Assembly: GCA_000434935.1 (NCBI GenBank) | Contig: FR882187.1 | Coordinates: 1 to 26,881 of the forward strand | DNA length: 26,881 nucleotides | DNA from: Bacteroides sp. CAG:709 | GTDB lineage: Bacteria > Bacteroidota > Bacteroidia > Bacteroidales > UBA932 | Direction of reading: 5' to 3' | Shown: positions 7,681-14,440 of the stretch, piece by piece | Layout: every line of letters begins with the position of its first letter | How positions within the stretch are numbered: the stretch's first letter is position 1 | Made by a program: the position numbers and the translations under genes | The notes under the pieces: model-generated | Database searches by the model: none | Told to the model about the DNA's origin: nothing | The model's input: only the letters and a program-made list of their open reading frames with translations

Positions 7681-8892
7681 CTACCCCCCCCCCACTTTTT
7701 TAAGGTCAAAACTGTATGAGAACGTCACTGAGACATTGTCAATGCCCACGAACGTGGTATGATATGAGCCCTCTTTCGGGCCGTTCTTTTCATTGTAGAA
7801 GCGGTCGTACCAGACGTCGTAGACGCCTCCGCCAAGGGTAAATTCCATCTCCCAGCGAGGGTTGCGCTTCGACAGCGGCATCCTGTAGCCTGCGGCAATG
7901 CCTCCTCCCCATAGAGGGCGGTCGCCGTAGCCAGTCTGGATTCGCCAGTCGCCTTTGGTCGCGTAGTTGAAATACGCCGTCCCGAAATGTGCGCCCACGA
8001 AGAGTCCCTGCGGCTTGGTGAACCACCAGCGGAACTCAGGCTGCACTGCGAAAGTCCTGAATTTCAATTCCCTGCTGAAATAGTCCAGGGCGGAGTAATA
8101 TATCGGGAGAGTGAACGAGATGTGGCGCGTGATGTCCACCTCGACAGCGACATTGGACATGAACATTGCCCAGCCGATGGCATTGGTTTTTATGCGAAGC
8201 TTGCGGATCCAGTCAGGGGCTGTTTCGGGCATCGGCATCGGGCCGAAGGACAATGAGTCTGCGAGGGGCCGGAAGTCGTCGGAGGGGGCGAGGTCGTTGT
8301 CAGCAATCGTCGGGACGGCGAGGTCGGGGTTGCGCACGCCCACCTCTATATATACGTTGAACGCGCGCAGTTCAGGGAACATGTTCGTGTACATATAGCG
8401 CCAGGCAGTGCCGCCATGGAGCTGCTGCAGTTCGCGTTTAAGTGTCTGAGTATCATGCTCCGAGGAGAGCAGCGACAGGACTTCGTCACGGTATTTCATG
8501 CCGGAGTGCGACACGAGTTCACCGAGGCCGGCCCAGTCTTCGACCACGTCTTCTATATGGAGGACATCGTCGTCGAACGTGAGGTGCCTGCGAAGATATG
8601 CGGTGAGGTTGTCGCTTCGTTTTGCGGATATCTTGCGGTTGATGGCGAGGGTTCCCTCCGGAGACGCTCCGGCCTTATATGTGACGTTAAGAATCACGAA
8701 TGCGTCGGATTCGCTCTGGAATGTCTTGACTCGGGAGATGAATGCGTCGACTTGAGACTGGTTGTCGCGGTATTTCGGGTCGAAGGTAGAATAGCCCTGG
8801 CGGAAGTACACTCGTAGGGAATCTGCCATCTGTTGAGCGGATGCAGAAACGCTGAAAAGTGTCAGTATAATGGTTATAATAAAATTTCTCAT
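7681..8892 (-). CDS. DUF3575 outer-membrane protein with OmpA-like N-terminal region
   Basis: 403 residues from the ATG at 8892. This start is preferred over the ATG at 8916 because it gives a standard signal peptide (MRNFIITIILTLFSVSASA, cleavage before QQ). Residues about 25-150 contain YKAGASPEGTLAINRKISAKR, close to an OmpA-like peptidoglycan-binding pattern. The C-terminal ~200 residues, starting at RIKTNAIGWAMFMSNVAVE, match DUF3575, a predicted beta-barrel, with barrel-like alternation to VSVTFSYSF near the end. Such proteins often accompany fimbrillin-type loci in Bacteroidales. It is the first gene of the operon. A run of ten G (coding strand, 7684-7693) encodes the end of the last Val codon plus three Gly, immediately before the stop. 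Confidence 0.8.
   Translation of the reverse strand: MRNFIITIILTLFSVSASAQQMADSLRVYFRQGYSTFDPKYRDNQSQVDAFISRVKTFQSESDAFVILNVTYKAGASPEGTLAINRKISAKRSDNLTAYLRRHLTFDDDVLHIEDVVEDWAGLGELVSHSGMKYRDEVLSLLSSEHDTQTLKRELQQLHGGTAWRYMYTNMFPELRAFNVYIEVGVRNPDLAVPTIADNDLAPSDDFRPLADSLSFGPMPMPETAPDWIRKLRIKTNAIGWAMFMSNVAVEVDITRHISFTLPIYYSALDYFSRELKFRTFAVQPEFRWWFTKPQGLFVGAHFGTAYFNYATKGDWRIQTGYGDRPLWGGGIAAGYRMPLSKRNPRWEMEFTLGGGVYDVWYDRFYNEKNGPKEGSYHTTFVGIDNVSVTFSYSFDLKKVGGG
7684..7693 (-). repeat. 10-nt poly-G tract at a gene junction
   Basis: Ten consecutive C on the plus strand (G on the coding strand) end the DUF3575 reading frame, directly followed by its TAG and the ATG of the next gene. Gain of one G would shift the frame and extend the protein by about 30 residues; loss of one would end it at the overlapping TGA. 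Confidence 0.9.
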
Positions 8893-8930
8893 TGAGTATA
8901 ACTTTACCCAATCCACAGTTTCGAGGACTA

Positions 8931-9089
8931 AGCAATCCTTAAAAGATAACTTGATAATCTTTGCTCGTCTTTTCGGTCTATATTCCTTTTCTCATCAGTC
9001 GTGTACGTCCAGTACACTCCTTCTTCGAAAAGAAATCTATCCTCGAAAATACTTCTCAAATCTTTACCAACTTATTTTTAACGATTGCT
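8931..9089 (-). ncRNA. Rod-shaped structured RNA: candidate small RNA or operon leader
   Basis: The whole 159-nt segment is one imperfect inverted repeat centred at about 9009. The outer arms are AGCAATCcTTAAAA (8931-8944) against TTTTAAcGATTGCT (9076-9089), one mismatch. Pairing continues through ATAA, TTG, TAA and TTTG blocks, then TTTTCG and a TATATTCCTTTTC/GAAAAGAAATCTA block. It is capped by GTGTAC-GTCCA-GTACAC (9001-9017). Roughly 50 of 76 positions pair, with internal loops near 8964-8969/9049-9055 and 8991-9000/9018-9026. A minus-strand -7 box lies 10 nt before it. No protein is encoded. The shape recalls 6S-type RNA, but I cannot identify a family. The minus strand is preferred for the promoter and purine-rich loops. 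No terminator follows, so it may instead be the 5' UTR of the DUF3575 operon. Confidence 0.55.
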
Positions 9090-9098
9090 AAAACGTTC

Positions 9099-9106
9099 CA
9101 AAATTA
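9099..9106 (-). promoter_or_regulatory. -7 box for the structured RNA / adhesin operon
   Basis: TAATTTTG on the minus strand is an exact TAnnTTTG match. No clear -33 TTTG is found at 19-21 nt. Transcription would start near 9094, at the base of the rod structure, leaving a leader of about 200 nt before the DUF3575 start. The purB terminator just upstream supports a new transcription unit here. Confidence 0.45.
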
Positions 9107-9130
9107 AGAATTTTTTTTACAGTGTACTCA

Positions 9131-9174
9131 TAAAAATAAAAAATGACGCAAAATTTTTATTTTTCGCGTCATTT
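9131..9174 (-). terminator. Rho-independent terminator of purB
   Basis: Minus-strand transcript: AAATGACGC (9174-9166) pairs with GCGTCATTT (9149-9141), followed by a U-rich tail (TTTTATTTTTA, 9141-9131). It lies 36 nt after the purB stop. Confidence 0.8.
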
Positions 9175-9209
9175 ATTGTATTTCTATATCTCTGATTACC
9201 AATCGTTCA

Positions 9210-10550
9210 CTAGAAGCCTGTGTACGACCAAGGTGTAATCTGGTATAGTTCCTCTTTCACGGAATCACTTATCTGAAGGCCTTCAATAAAAGTTTTGATG
9301 GTATTCTCATCGATTACACTTCCTGTGCGGGTCAATGCCTTGAGGGTTTCATAAGGATTCGGGTAACCTTCGCGACGGAGAATCGTCTGGATAGCTTCTG
9401 CCACTACCGCCCAGTTGCGGTGAAGGTCAGCCTGGAGAGCATCTTCATTGAGAATCAATTTGCCGAGTCCCTTCTTGAGAGAAGCGAAGGCGATCAGGCC
9501 GTGAGCCACAGGTACACCGACATTGCGGAGAACCGTGGAATCCGTAAGGTCGCGCTGGAGACGGGAAATCGGCAATTTCATTGACAAGAACGTGAAGACA
9601 GCGTCTGCCATTCCGAAGTTGCCCTCGGCATTTTCGAAGTCGATAGGGTTCACCTTGTGCGGCATCGCGGAAGAACCGACCTCGTTCTTGTTCACTTTCT
9701 GCTTGAAATACTCCATCGAGATATATGTCCAGATGTCGCGGCAAAGGTCTGTCAATATGGTATTTATGCGACGGAGGCAGTCGAAGATGGCTGCGAGGTT
9801 GTCGTAATGCTCGATCTGGGTGGTCGGGAAGGAACGCTTCAAGCCAAGCGACGATACGAAATCATTGCCGAAGGCTATCCAGTCAATGTGCGGGTATGCG
9901 ACTTTGTGCGCATTCATATTGCCGGTGGCGCCGCCGAATTTGGCCGGATAGGTCAGGAGCGCGAACTGTCTGAGCTGTTCTTCCAGACGGACCTGGTAGA
10001 CCTTGAACTCTTTTCCGAGACGGGTCGGGGATGCCGGCTGACCATGGGTCTTCGCGAGCATCGGAACATCTTTCCACTGCTCAGCCATGCCTGAAATGAT
10101 GTCCAGGATCTCTTTCAATGCCGGCATATAGACATTTTCCATGGCTTCTTTCAGCATCATCGGCTGCGAAGTGTTGTTGATGTCCTGCGAAGTGAGGCCG
10201 AAATGCACGAACTCCGACCACTTGTCGAGGCCCAGTTCATGGAAATGACGCTTGATGAAGTACTCGACCGCCTTCACGTCGTGATTCGTGGTCTTCTCGA
10301 TTTCCTTCACCTCCATCGCCTGCTCCGGAGTGAGATTCAGGTAGATGTCACGCATTGCCTGATATTTCGACTTGTCGACGTCTGCGAGCTGCGGCAGCGG
10401 AATTTCACAAAGTGCAATGAAATATTCAATCTCGACGCGGATGCGGTATCTGATCAATGCGAATTCACTGAAATAGCCTTTCAGCGGTTCTGTCTTGGAG
10501 GCATAGCGTCCGTCAATCGGCGATACTGCCAATAATGAATGTGTGTCCAT
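9210..10550 (-). CDS. purB: Adenylosuccinate lyase
   Basis: A full-length 446-residue fumarase/aspartase-superfamily lyase that splits SAICAR in de novo purine synthesis and adenylosuccinate in AMP synthesis, releasing fumarate; cytosolic homotetramer. The N-terminus SPIDGRYASKTEPL is typical of the E. coli-type PurB. Visible motifs are TTNHDVKAVEYFIK (87-100), GLTSQD (118-123), KTHGQPASPT (167-176) with the probable general-acid His169, and the family signature GSSAMPHKVNP (292-302) with the catalytic Ser in its flexible loop. A -7 box 22 nt upstream and a terminator 36 nt downstream suggest a monocistronic unit, though no terminator separates it from folP upstream. Nothing is unusual in the sequence. 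Confidence 0.97.
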   Translation of the reverse strand: MDTHSLLAVSPIDGRYASKTEPLKGYFSEFALIRYRIRVEIEYFIALCEIPLPQLADVDKSKYQAMRDIYLNLTPEQAMEVKEIEKTTNHDVKAVEYFIKRHFHELGLDKWSEFVHFGLTSQDINNTSQPMMLKEAMENVYMPALKEILDIISGMAEQWKDVPMLAKTHGQPASPTRLGKEFKVYQVRLEEQLRQFALLTYPAKFGGATGNMNAHKVAYPHIDWIAFGNDFVSSLGLKRSFPTTQIEHYDNLAAIFDCLRRINTILTDLCRDIWTYISMEYFKQKVNKNEVGSSAMPHKVNPIDFENAEGNFGMADAVFTFLSMKLPISRLQRDLTDSTVLRNVGVPVAHGLIAFASLKKGLGKLILNEDALQADLHRNWAVVAEAIQTILRREGYPNPYETLKALTRTGSVIDENTIKTFIEGLQISDSVKEELYQITPWSYTGF

Positions 10551-10571
10551 CTATCTAAAAATTAAGGTGTG

Positions 10572-10579
10572 CAAATTTA
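10572..10579 (-). promoter_or_regulatory. -7 box of purB
   Basis: TAAATTTG on the minus strand, an exact TAnnTTTG match 22 nt upstream of the purB ATG. The sequence 19-21 nt further upstream (GCTG) is a weak -33 box. Predicted start of transcription is near 10567. Confidence 0.5.
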
Positions 10580-10619
10580 ATAAGAAGTCGCGACAATCCA
10601 GCCTTTTGCGGCAGGAATT

Positions 10620-11462
10620 TCAATGCTCCAGCTCACGGTAAAGGGCCACGGTGCGCACGGCTTCAGCCACGTCGTGGACGCGAAGGATGTCTGCGCCCAG
10701 GCACAATGCCTTGTAATGCAAGACCTGCGTGGCAGGCAGCGATTCTTCCGGAGTAATACCGAACTTCCTGAATATCATACTCTTGCGCGACATACCCACC
10801 AAGATGCGTTTCCCGAGTCCGGCGAAATGGTCCAGTTCCCTGAGCATCTGATAGTTCTGTCCAATGGTCTTGGCGAAACCGAATCCGGGGTCAAGAATCC
10901 AGTCTTTCACGCCAGCAGCTTCTGCCTTCGACGCGAATTGACGGAAATAGTCCAGCACCTCGGCGGTGACATTGTCGTATTCCGTAAGGGACTGCATGGT
11001 CTTGGGATTGCCCCGCATGTGCATTGCCACGAAAGGAAGGCCGAGCTCGGCAACGGTACGAAGCATTTCATCCGACTTGTCGTACATTCCTTCGCCGGCC
11101 GTAACATCATTGACAATGAACTGGCCAATGGTGTCGAAGGTGCGGCGGACGACGGATGGCCAATAGGTGTCGACGGAGATGGCGATTTCGGGGAATTCCT
11201 GCCGGATGGCTTTCAATGCGGGTTCTATCCGGCGGCATTCCTCGTCTTCGCCGACGGGGTCGGATCCGGGCCTGGTGGAGCATGCGCCGATGTCGAGTAT
11301 CGTGGCGCCGTCTCCGATCATTTGGGCTGCACGGCTGACAATGCGGTCGAGGTCATCGTTTCCCGAGCCGTCAAGGCAGCGGCTTTCCGCGTAATATGAG
11401 TTGTCCGTGATGTTGATGATGCCCATCACGTCGATTTTTCTTCCTGGGTTCATAGAGTTCAT
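10620..11462 (-). CDS. folP: Dihydropteroate synthase
   Basis: About 280 residues, a TIM-barrel enzyme joining p-aminobenzoate to 7,8-dihydropterin pyrophosphate in folate synthesis; the sulfonamide target. Signatures: MGIINITDNSYY (first loop), ILDIGACSTRPGSDPV (second signature), SVDTY, NDVTAG, ILDPGFGFAKT, VGMSRKS and the terminal ADILRVHDV. The start is ambiguous: ATG at 11462 or 11453. A longer TTG start at 11471 would overlap the promoter -7 box and is rejected. The first loop reads N-I-T-D-N-S-Y where the common form is N-V-T-P-D-S-F. It stands alone between the operon terminator upstream and purB 69 nt downstream, with which readthrough is possible. Confidence 0.95.
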   Translation of the reverse strand: MNSMNPGRKIDVMGIINITDNSYYAESRCLDGSGNDDLDRIVSRAAQMIGDGATILDIGACSTRPGSDPVGEDEECRRIEPALKAIRQEFPEIAISVDTYWPSVVRRTFDTIGQFIVNDVTAGEGMYDKSDEMLRTVAELGLPFVAMHMRGNPKTMQSLTEYDNVTAEVLDYFRQFASKAEAAGVKDWILDPGFGFAKTIGQNYQMLRELDHFAGLGKRILVGMSRKSMIFRKFGITPEESLPATQVLHYKALCLGADILRVHDVAEAVRTVALYRELEH

Positions 11463-11468
11463 AGTTTG

Positions 11469-11499
11469 CAAATATAATCATCTTTCGGCATATTGCAGA
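11469..11499 (-). promoter_or_regulatory. Promoter of folP
   Basis: Minus-strand TATATTTG (11469-11476) is an exact -7 box, with TCTG (11496-11499) exactly 19 nt upstream as a -33 box (3 of 4). Predicted start near 11464 leaves almost no leader, favouring the ATG at 11453. Confidence 0.65.
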
Positions 11500-11503
11500 T
11501 ATG

Positions 11504-11536
11504 AAAAATCCGGGATGGCTTGTGGGCCGTCCCGGA
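11504..11536 (-). terminator. Rho-independent terminator of the SusCD operon
   Basis: Minus-strand TCCGGGA (11536-11530) pairs with TCCCGGA (11515-11509), with an inner GGC/GCC pair, directly followed by TTTTT. It lies 25 nt after the BACON gene and just upstream of the folP promoter. Confidence 0.85.
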
Positions 11537-11560
11537 AGAATCTATTTAGATAGTCAGTGA

Positions 11561-14440
11561 CTATTTGGAAATCTGGATGTTGTCGATGAACCAGCGTTTC
11601 TGCGTTACCTTGTCACCATCAGTAAGGTCTGTCGGTCGGATAGATATCCTGTCGGTAGACTTCAGTCCTTTTATCTGAATCATGACATTTTTCCATTTCA
11701 ACTGGCCTTTTTCCCAGTCATTTACAAGAACATCGCTGATTTTCGCCGTACCGGCAGCAGTAACGATCTGACCGTCGCCTTCAATCTCCACTACAAGCTT
11801 GACCTTGTCAATGTTGCCTTTTCCTGTCATGTGAGGACTCCAATCGAATGAGAGTGTCACATCAGAACCATCGGCAGCAGCGATTGCAGGCAATTTAAGA
11901 CCATGATGCTTACTGGTCGCACCGAATTTCATATAATATTTCTGCGAATATGCGCTCTTTGCAGCAGGGTTCAGCATCTCGTATCCAATTTCAGCAAACT
12001 TGTCCAGCAAACCTTTCTGAGTAGTCTGCGTATAGATATTCGGGGCGTTGCCACTTGCATTGTTATCACCTACGGAATCCCCTGAGCCATAAGCATCAGC
12101 CCATGGCTTAATCCACATGAAATCATCAAAATAGTAGACACCCGAAGCGGCCTGTGAAACATTGAGCTTGTATTCATAACCGTAATCCGCATTGGCAAAT
12201 ACTATTTCGCCATTTCTTGTTTCAGCAGCGGTATTCGCTTCGAACTGAACCGAAACCGGAAATGTTCCGGCCTCAGGGACGATATCAAGCAGTTTGATCC
12301 ATGACGGAGCCGTAACCGTGAATGGAACATTGGACTGGACAGTAAACTTCTTGGTCTCACCGAAACCTGAAATCGTAGTGACTCCGGAATATGAGGTGAT
12401 TTTGACTTCCGGTTCGAACTTGTTCTGGTCCACGGTCAAGACTGATTCAATGTCACCCTTGTAGAAACGGATTGTCGCAGTTCTTGCTACTCCTGTAACA
12501 TTGGCTTCTGCCTTGAATTTCAATATCTTGGACTCGACCATCGCCTTCGTGGAGACTACCGGCACGGCGGTAATCCAGGAGTCGCTGATTTCCGTCTGGA
12601 AATCAACATTGGCCTGAACCTTGACAGTGAACTCTTCGCCCTTGCCGCTGACAGTCTTCTTGTTGCCGTCAGAGATGCTGATGAGAGGGTCGAGATCGCC
12701 GCCGGCAGCGGATTGAACTACCGTGATATAGTAGTGTGACACACCTGACTTGATGTCGATCTGGCCTTTTCTTAAAGAAGAGGATGTGCTTTCCTTACAT
12801 GTAACGACGATGGTCTTCTCATCATCTGCTTCTCCTGCAGTTTCACTGAGGCTAATCCAATCCACATTCGGTGTCAATGTAAATGCACTGGTGGATGTCA
12901 CCGTGAACTTCTTGGTTCCTTCAGGAACGCCTTCGAAGGTAATGATGTTGTTTTCCAGACCTGAAACAAGAATATCCGGTTTGGAAACGTCCTCCGTACC
13001 CGCAGCAATCACAGAGATTTCAGGCTGATTATCCGAATCGGTGGTATAAGCCAGACGGAAAGAAGATGTATTAGGCACTTCCTGCCACTGACTGCCAGTC
13101 CAGTTCGCAGCACAAATCAATCTGAACACTACGGCATCAGTTGTATTGGCATAGTTGACTACTGCTGTAATGACATCATTGTCAGCATCGGAAGAACCGC
13201 CCTTAAACTGATGGGTATAAGATACCTCCTTAGTTATTGATACAGGTTTCTCCTTGTTGTTGGTATCGCCTGTAATCGATCTTGTGATGAGTTTGGACGC
13301 ATCTTTCCATTCTTCTCCGTCCTTGTACTGAAGCCTCCAGAGTTTCAGACCGGAGCCGGATGTCCTGGCCTCGAACTTGAGTTTGACAATAGAGCCGGCA
13401 GATATAGGCGAATTTGCCTTGAATTCCAGATAATCACCAGGCCATGCTCCACTGACGCGCGGATTCTTTCCGCTCACATCCAAACTTGTTTTTCCGCCGA
13501 TTTCGCTCCTGTCAATGACATGATAATAGATCTGGCCGTCACCGGTAACAGGGGCGATCTTGTGCTCGGAAGCCCAAGACGGATAGTCATTGGAAGCGGC
13601 AGCCCATTGAACAGGGAAGCCTTCTACTGAAGCTTCTGTCGCAGGATACTGGATTATAGGAATAATGTCAGTGTACTCCTTTACGCCTTCGGTTTCATTC
13701 AACTTATATGTAACCTTGAGATTGGCTCCACGGAGGCCACCTGCATTTGCAGATACTGTAAAGTTCAGAGTATCAATGTGCTTGGACACCACATGCTCAT
13801 TGGCATCCTTGATCCAATCAACGTCAGTCGTCGCATATTCCTCCATAGGTTCGAGAGAATAATCCCAATCGACATTGGCCAACACCGTGAGTTCGAGTTT
13901 CTTGGCGGTGGCGTTCACATCGTACTTCGCCTCACTAAGTTCCACAAAATCAGGGCTTTTGCTCTGATGAACAGTAAGAAGTCCCGGAAGTTCTTCGAAA
14001 CCGTTTCCTTTATCGAACCAGATGTAGAAATATGCGTCACGGTCTTCCTTGTTGGAAAGATTTCTGGAAGCCTTGAAAATGAACTTTCCGTCCTTTTCTC
14101 CGACTCCCGGGAAAGGTGACACCCAATCATAAACCACATTTTCATCCGCAGGGGCAATTTTCCAGCGGAGGTTGGACCGGACCTCGAAAACAGAGGAGGC
14201 CAGCACGTCATCATTTCCGGTTTTTACGGATTTTTTGGCTGAATATTCCTGATGCGCGAGATTCAGCGTATAATTGAAATTCTCCGAATCCGTGTCGACT
14301 ATCACATCGCTCCCTACCGAAATGGTAAAATTAGGAGTGCCTTCAATCTTGAACTCTGTCTCCTTCTGGCAAGATACCGCCAACGCAGAGAGAGCCACCG
14401 ATGACAACACGTAAAATATCTTGTTCATACTAAAATTCAT
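11561..14440 (-). CDS. BACON-domain surface lipoprotein of the SusCD operon
   Basis: 959 residues (955 if the ATG at codon 5 is used), lipobox AVSC with Cys24. Several BACON-type Ig-like modules are recognisable by the W-I/V-x-x strand and terminal V-x-Q-S/A pattern: about 80-160 (ending LTVHQSKS), 165-270 (VDWDYSLEP, IIPIIQYPA), 505-580 (VDWISLSE, ITVVQSAAG), 590-675 (SWITAVP, LTVDQNKF) and 685-765 (SWIKLLD, LNVSQAASG). A ~200-residue insert at 275-480 and the C-terminal ~190 residues (from VYYFDDFMW to WFIDNIQISK) look like jelly-roll ligand-binding domains. It probably acts as the SusE/F-like binding lipoprotein of the locus. Its ATG overlaps the SusD stop as TAATG. The ligand is unknown. 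Confidence 0.8.
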   Translation of the reverse strand: MNFSMNKIFYVLSSVALSALAVSCQKETEFKIEGTPNFTISVGSDVIVDTDSENFNYTLNLAHQEYSAKKSVKTGNDDVLASSVFEVRSNLRWKIAPADENVVYDWVSPFPGVGEKDGKFIFKASRNLSNKEDRDAYFYIWFDKGNGFEELPGLLTVHQSKSPDFVELSEAKYDVNATAKKLELTVLANVDWDYSLEPMEEYATTDVDWIKDANEHVVSKHIDTLNFTVSANAGGLRGANLKVTYKLNETEGVKEYTDIIPIIQYPATEASVEGFPVQWAAASNDYPSWASEHKIAPVTGDGQIYYHVIDRSEIGGKTSLDVSGKNPRVSGAWPGDYLEFKANSPISAGSIVKLKFEARTSGSGLKLWRLQYKDGEEWKDASKLITRSITGDTNNKEKPVSITKEVSYTHQFKGGSSDADNDVITAVVNYANTTDAVVFRLICAANWTGSQWQEVPNTSSFRLAYTTDSDNQPEISVIAAGTEDVSKPDILVSGLENNIITFEGVPEGTKKFTVTSTSAFTLTPNVDWISLSETAGEADDEKTIVVTCKESTSSSLRKGQIDIKSGVSHYYITVVQSAAGGDLDPLISISDGNKKTVSGKGEEFTVKVQANVDFQTEISDSWITAVPVVSTKAMVESKILKFKAEANVTGVARTATIRFYKGDIESVLTVDQNKFEPEVKITSYSGVTTISGFGETKKFTVQSNVPFTVTAPSWIKLLDIVPEAGTFPVSVQFEANTAAETRNGEIVFANADYGYEYKLNVSQAASGVYYFDDFMWIKPWADAYGSGDSVGDNNASGNAPNIYTQTTQKGLLDKFAEIGYEMLNPAAKSAYSQKYYMKFGATSKHHGLKLPAIAAADGSDVTLSFDWSPHMTGKGNIDKVKLVVEIEGDGQIVTAAGTAKISDVLVNDWEKGQLKWKNVMIQIKGLKSTDRISIRPTDLTDGDKVTQKRWFIDNIQISK

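Noticed and set aside
8893..8916. Upstream ATG at 8916 for the DUF3575 gene
   Set aside because: It would add MDWVKLYS in front of a standard signal peptide, and sits beside the arm of the leader stem; the ATG at 8892 is more natural.
8971..8998. Hammerhead-ribozyme-like core (CTGATGAG ... CGAAA on the minus strand)
   Set aside because: The segment between the two boxes cannot form a stem II of more than about 2 bp, and stems I and III are missing; the bases are better explained by the rod structure.
8931..9089. Rod element as a MITE
   Set aside because: Terminal repeats are imperfect, no target-site duplication flanks them, and a promoter leads into it; kept as RNA, though a genome-wide copy count would decide.
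9089..9096. AAAACGTT resembling the palindromes at 1209-1673
   Set aside because: Only 8 bp, not palindromic beyond that, and without the paired 50-bp arrangement.
10623..11399. 258-codon plus-strand ORF
   Set aside because: Antisense shadow of folP.
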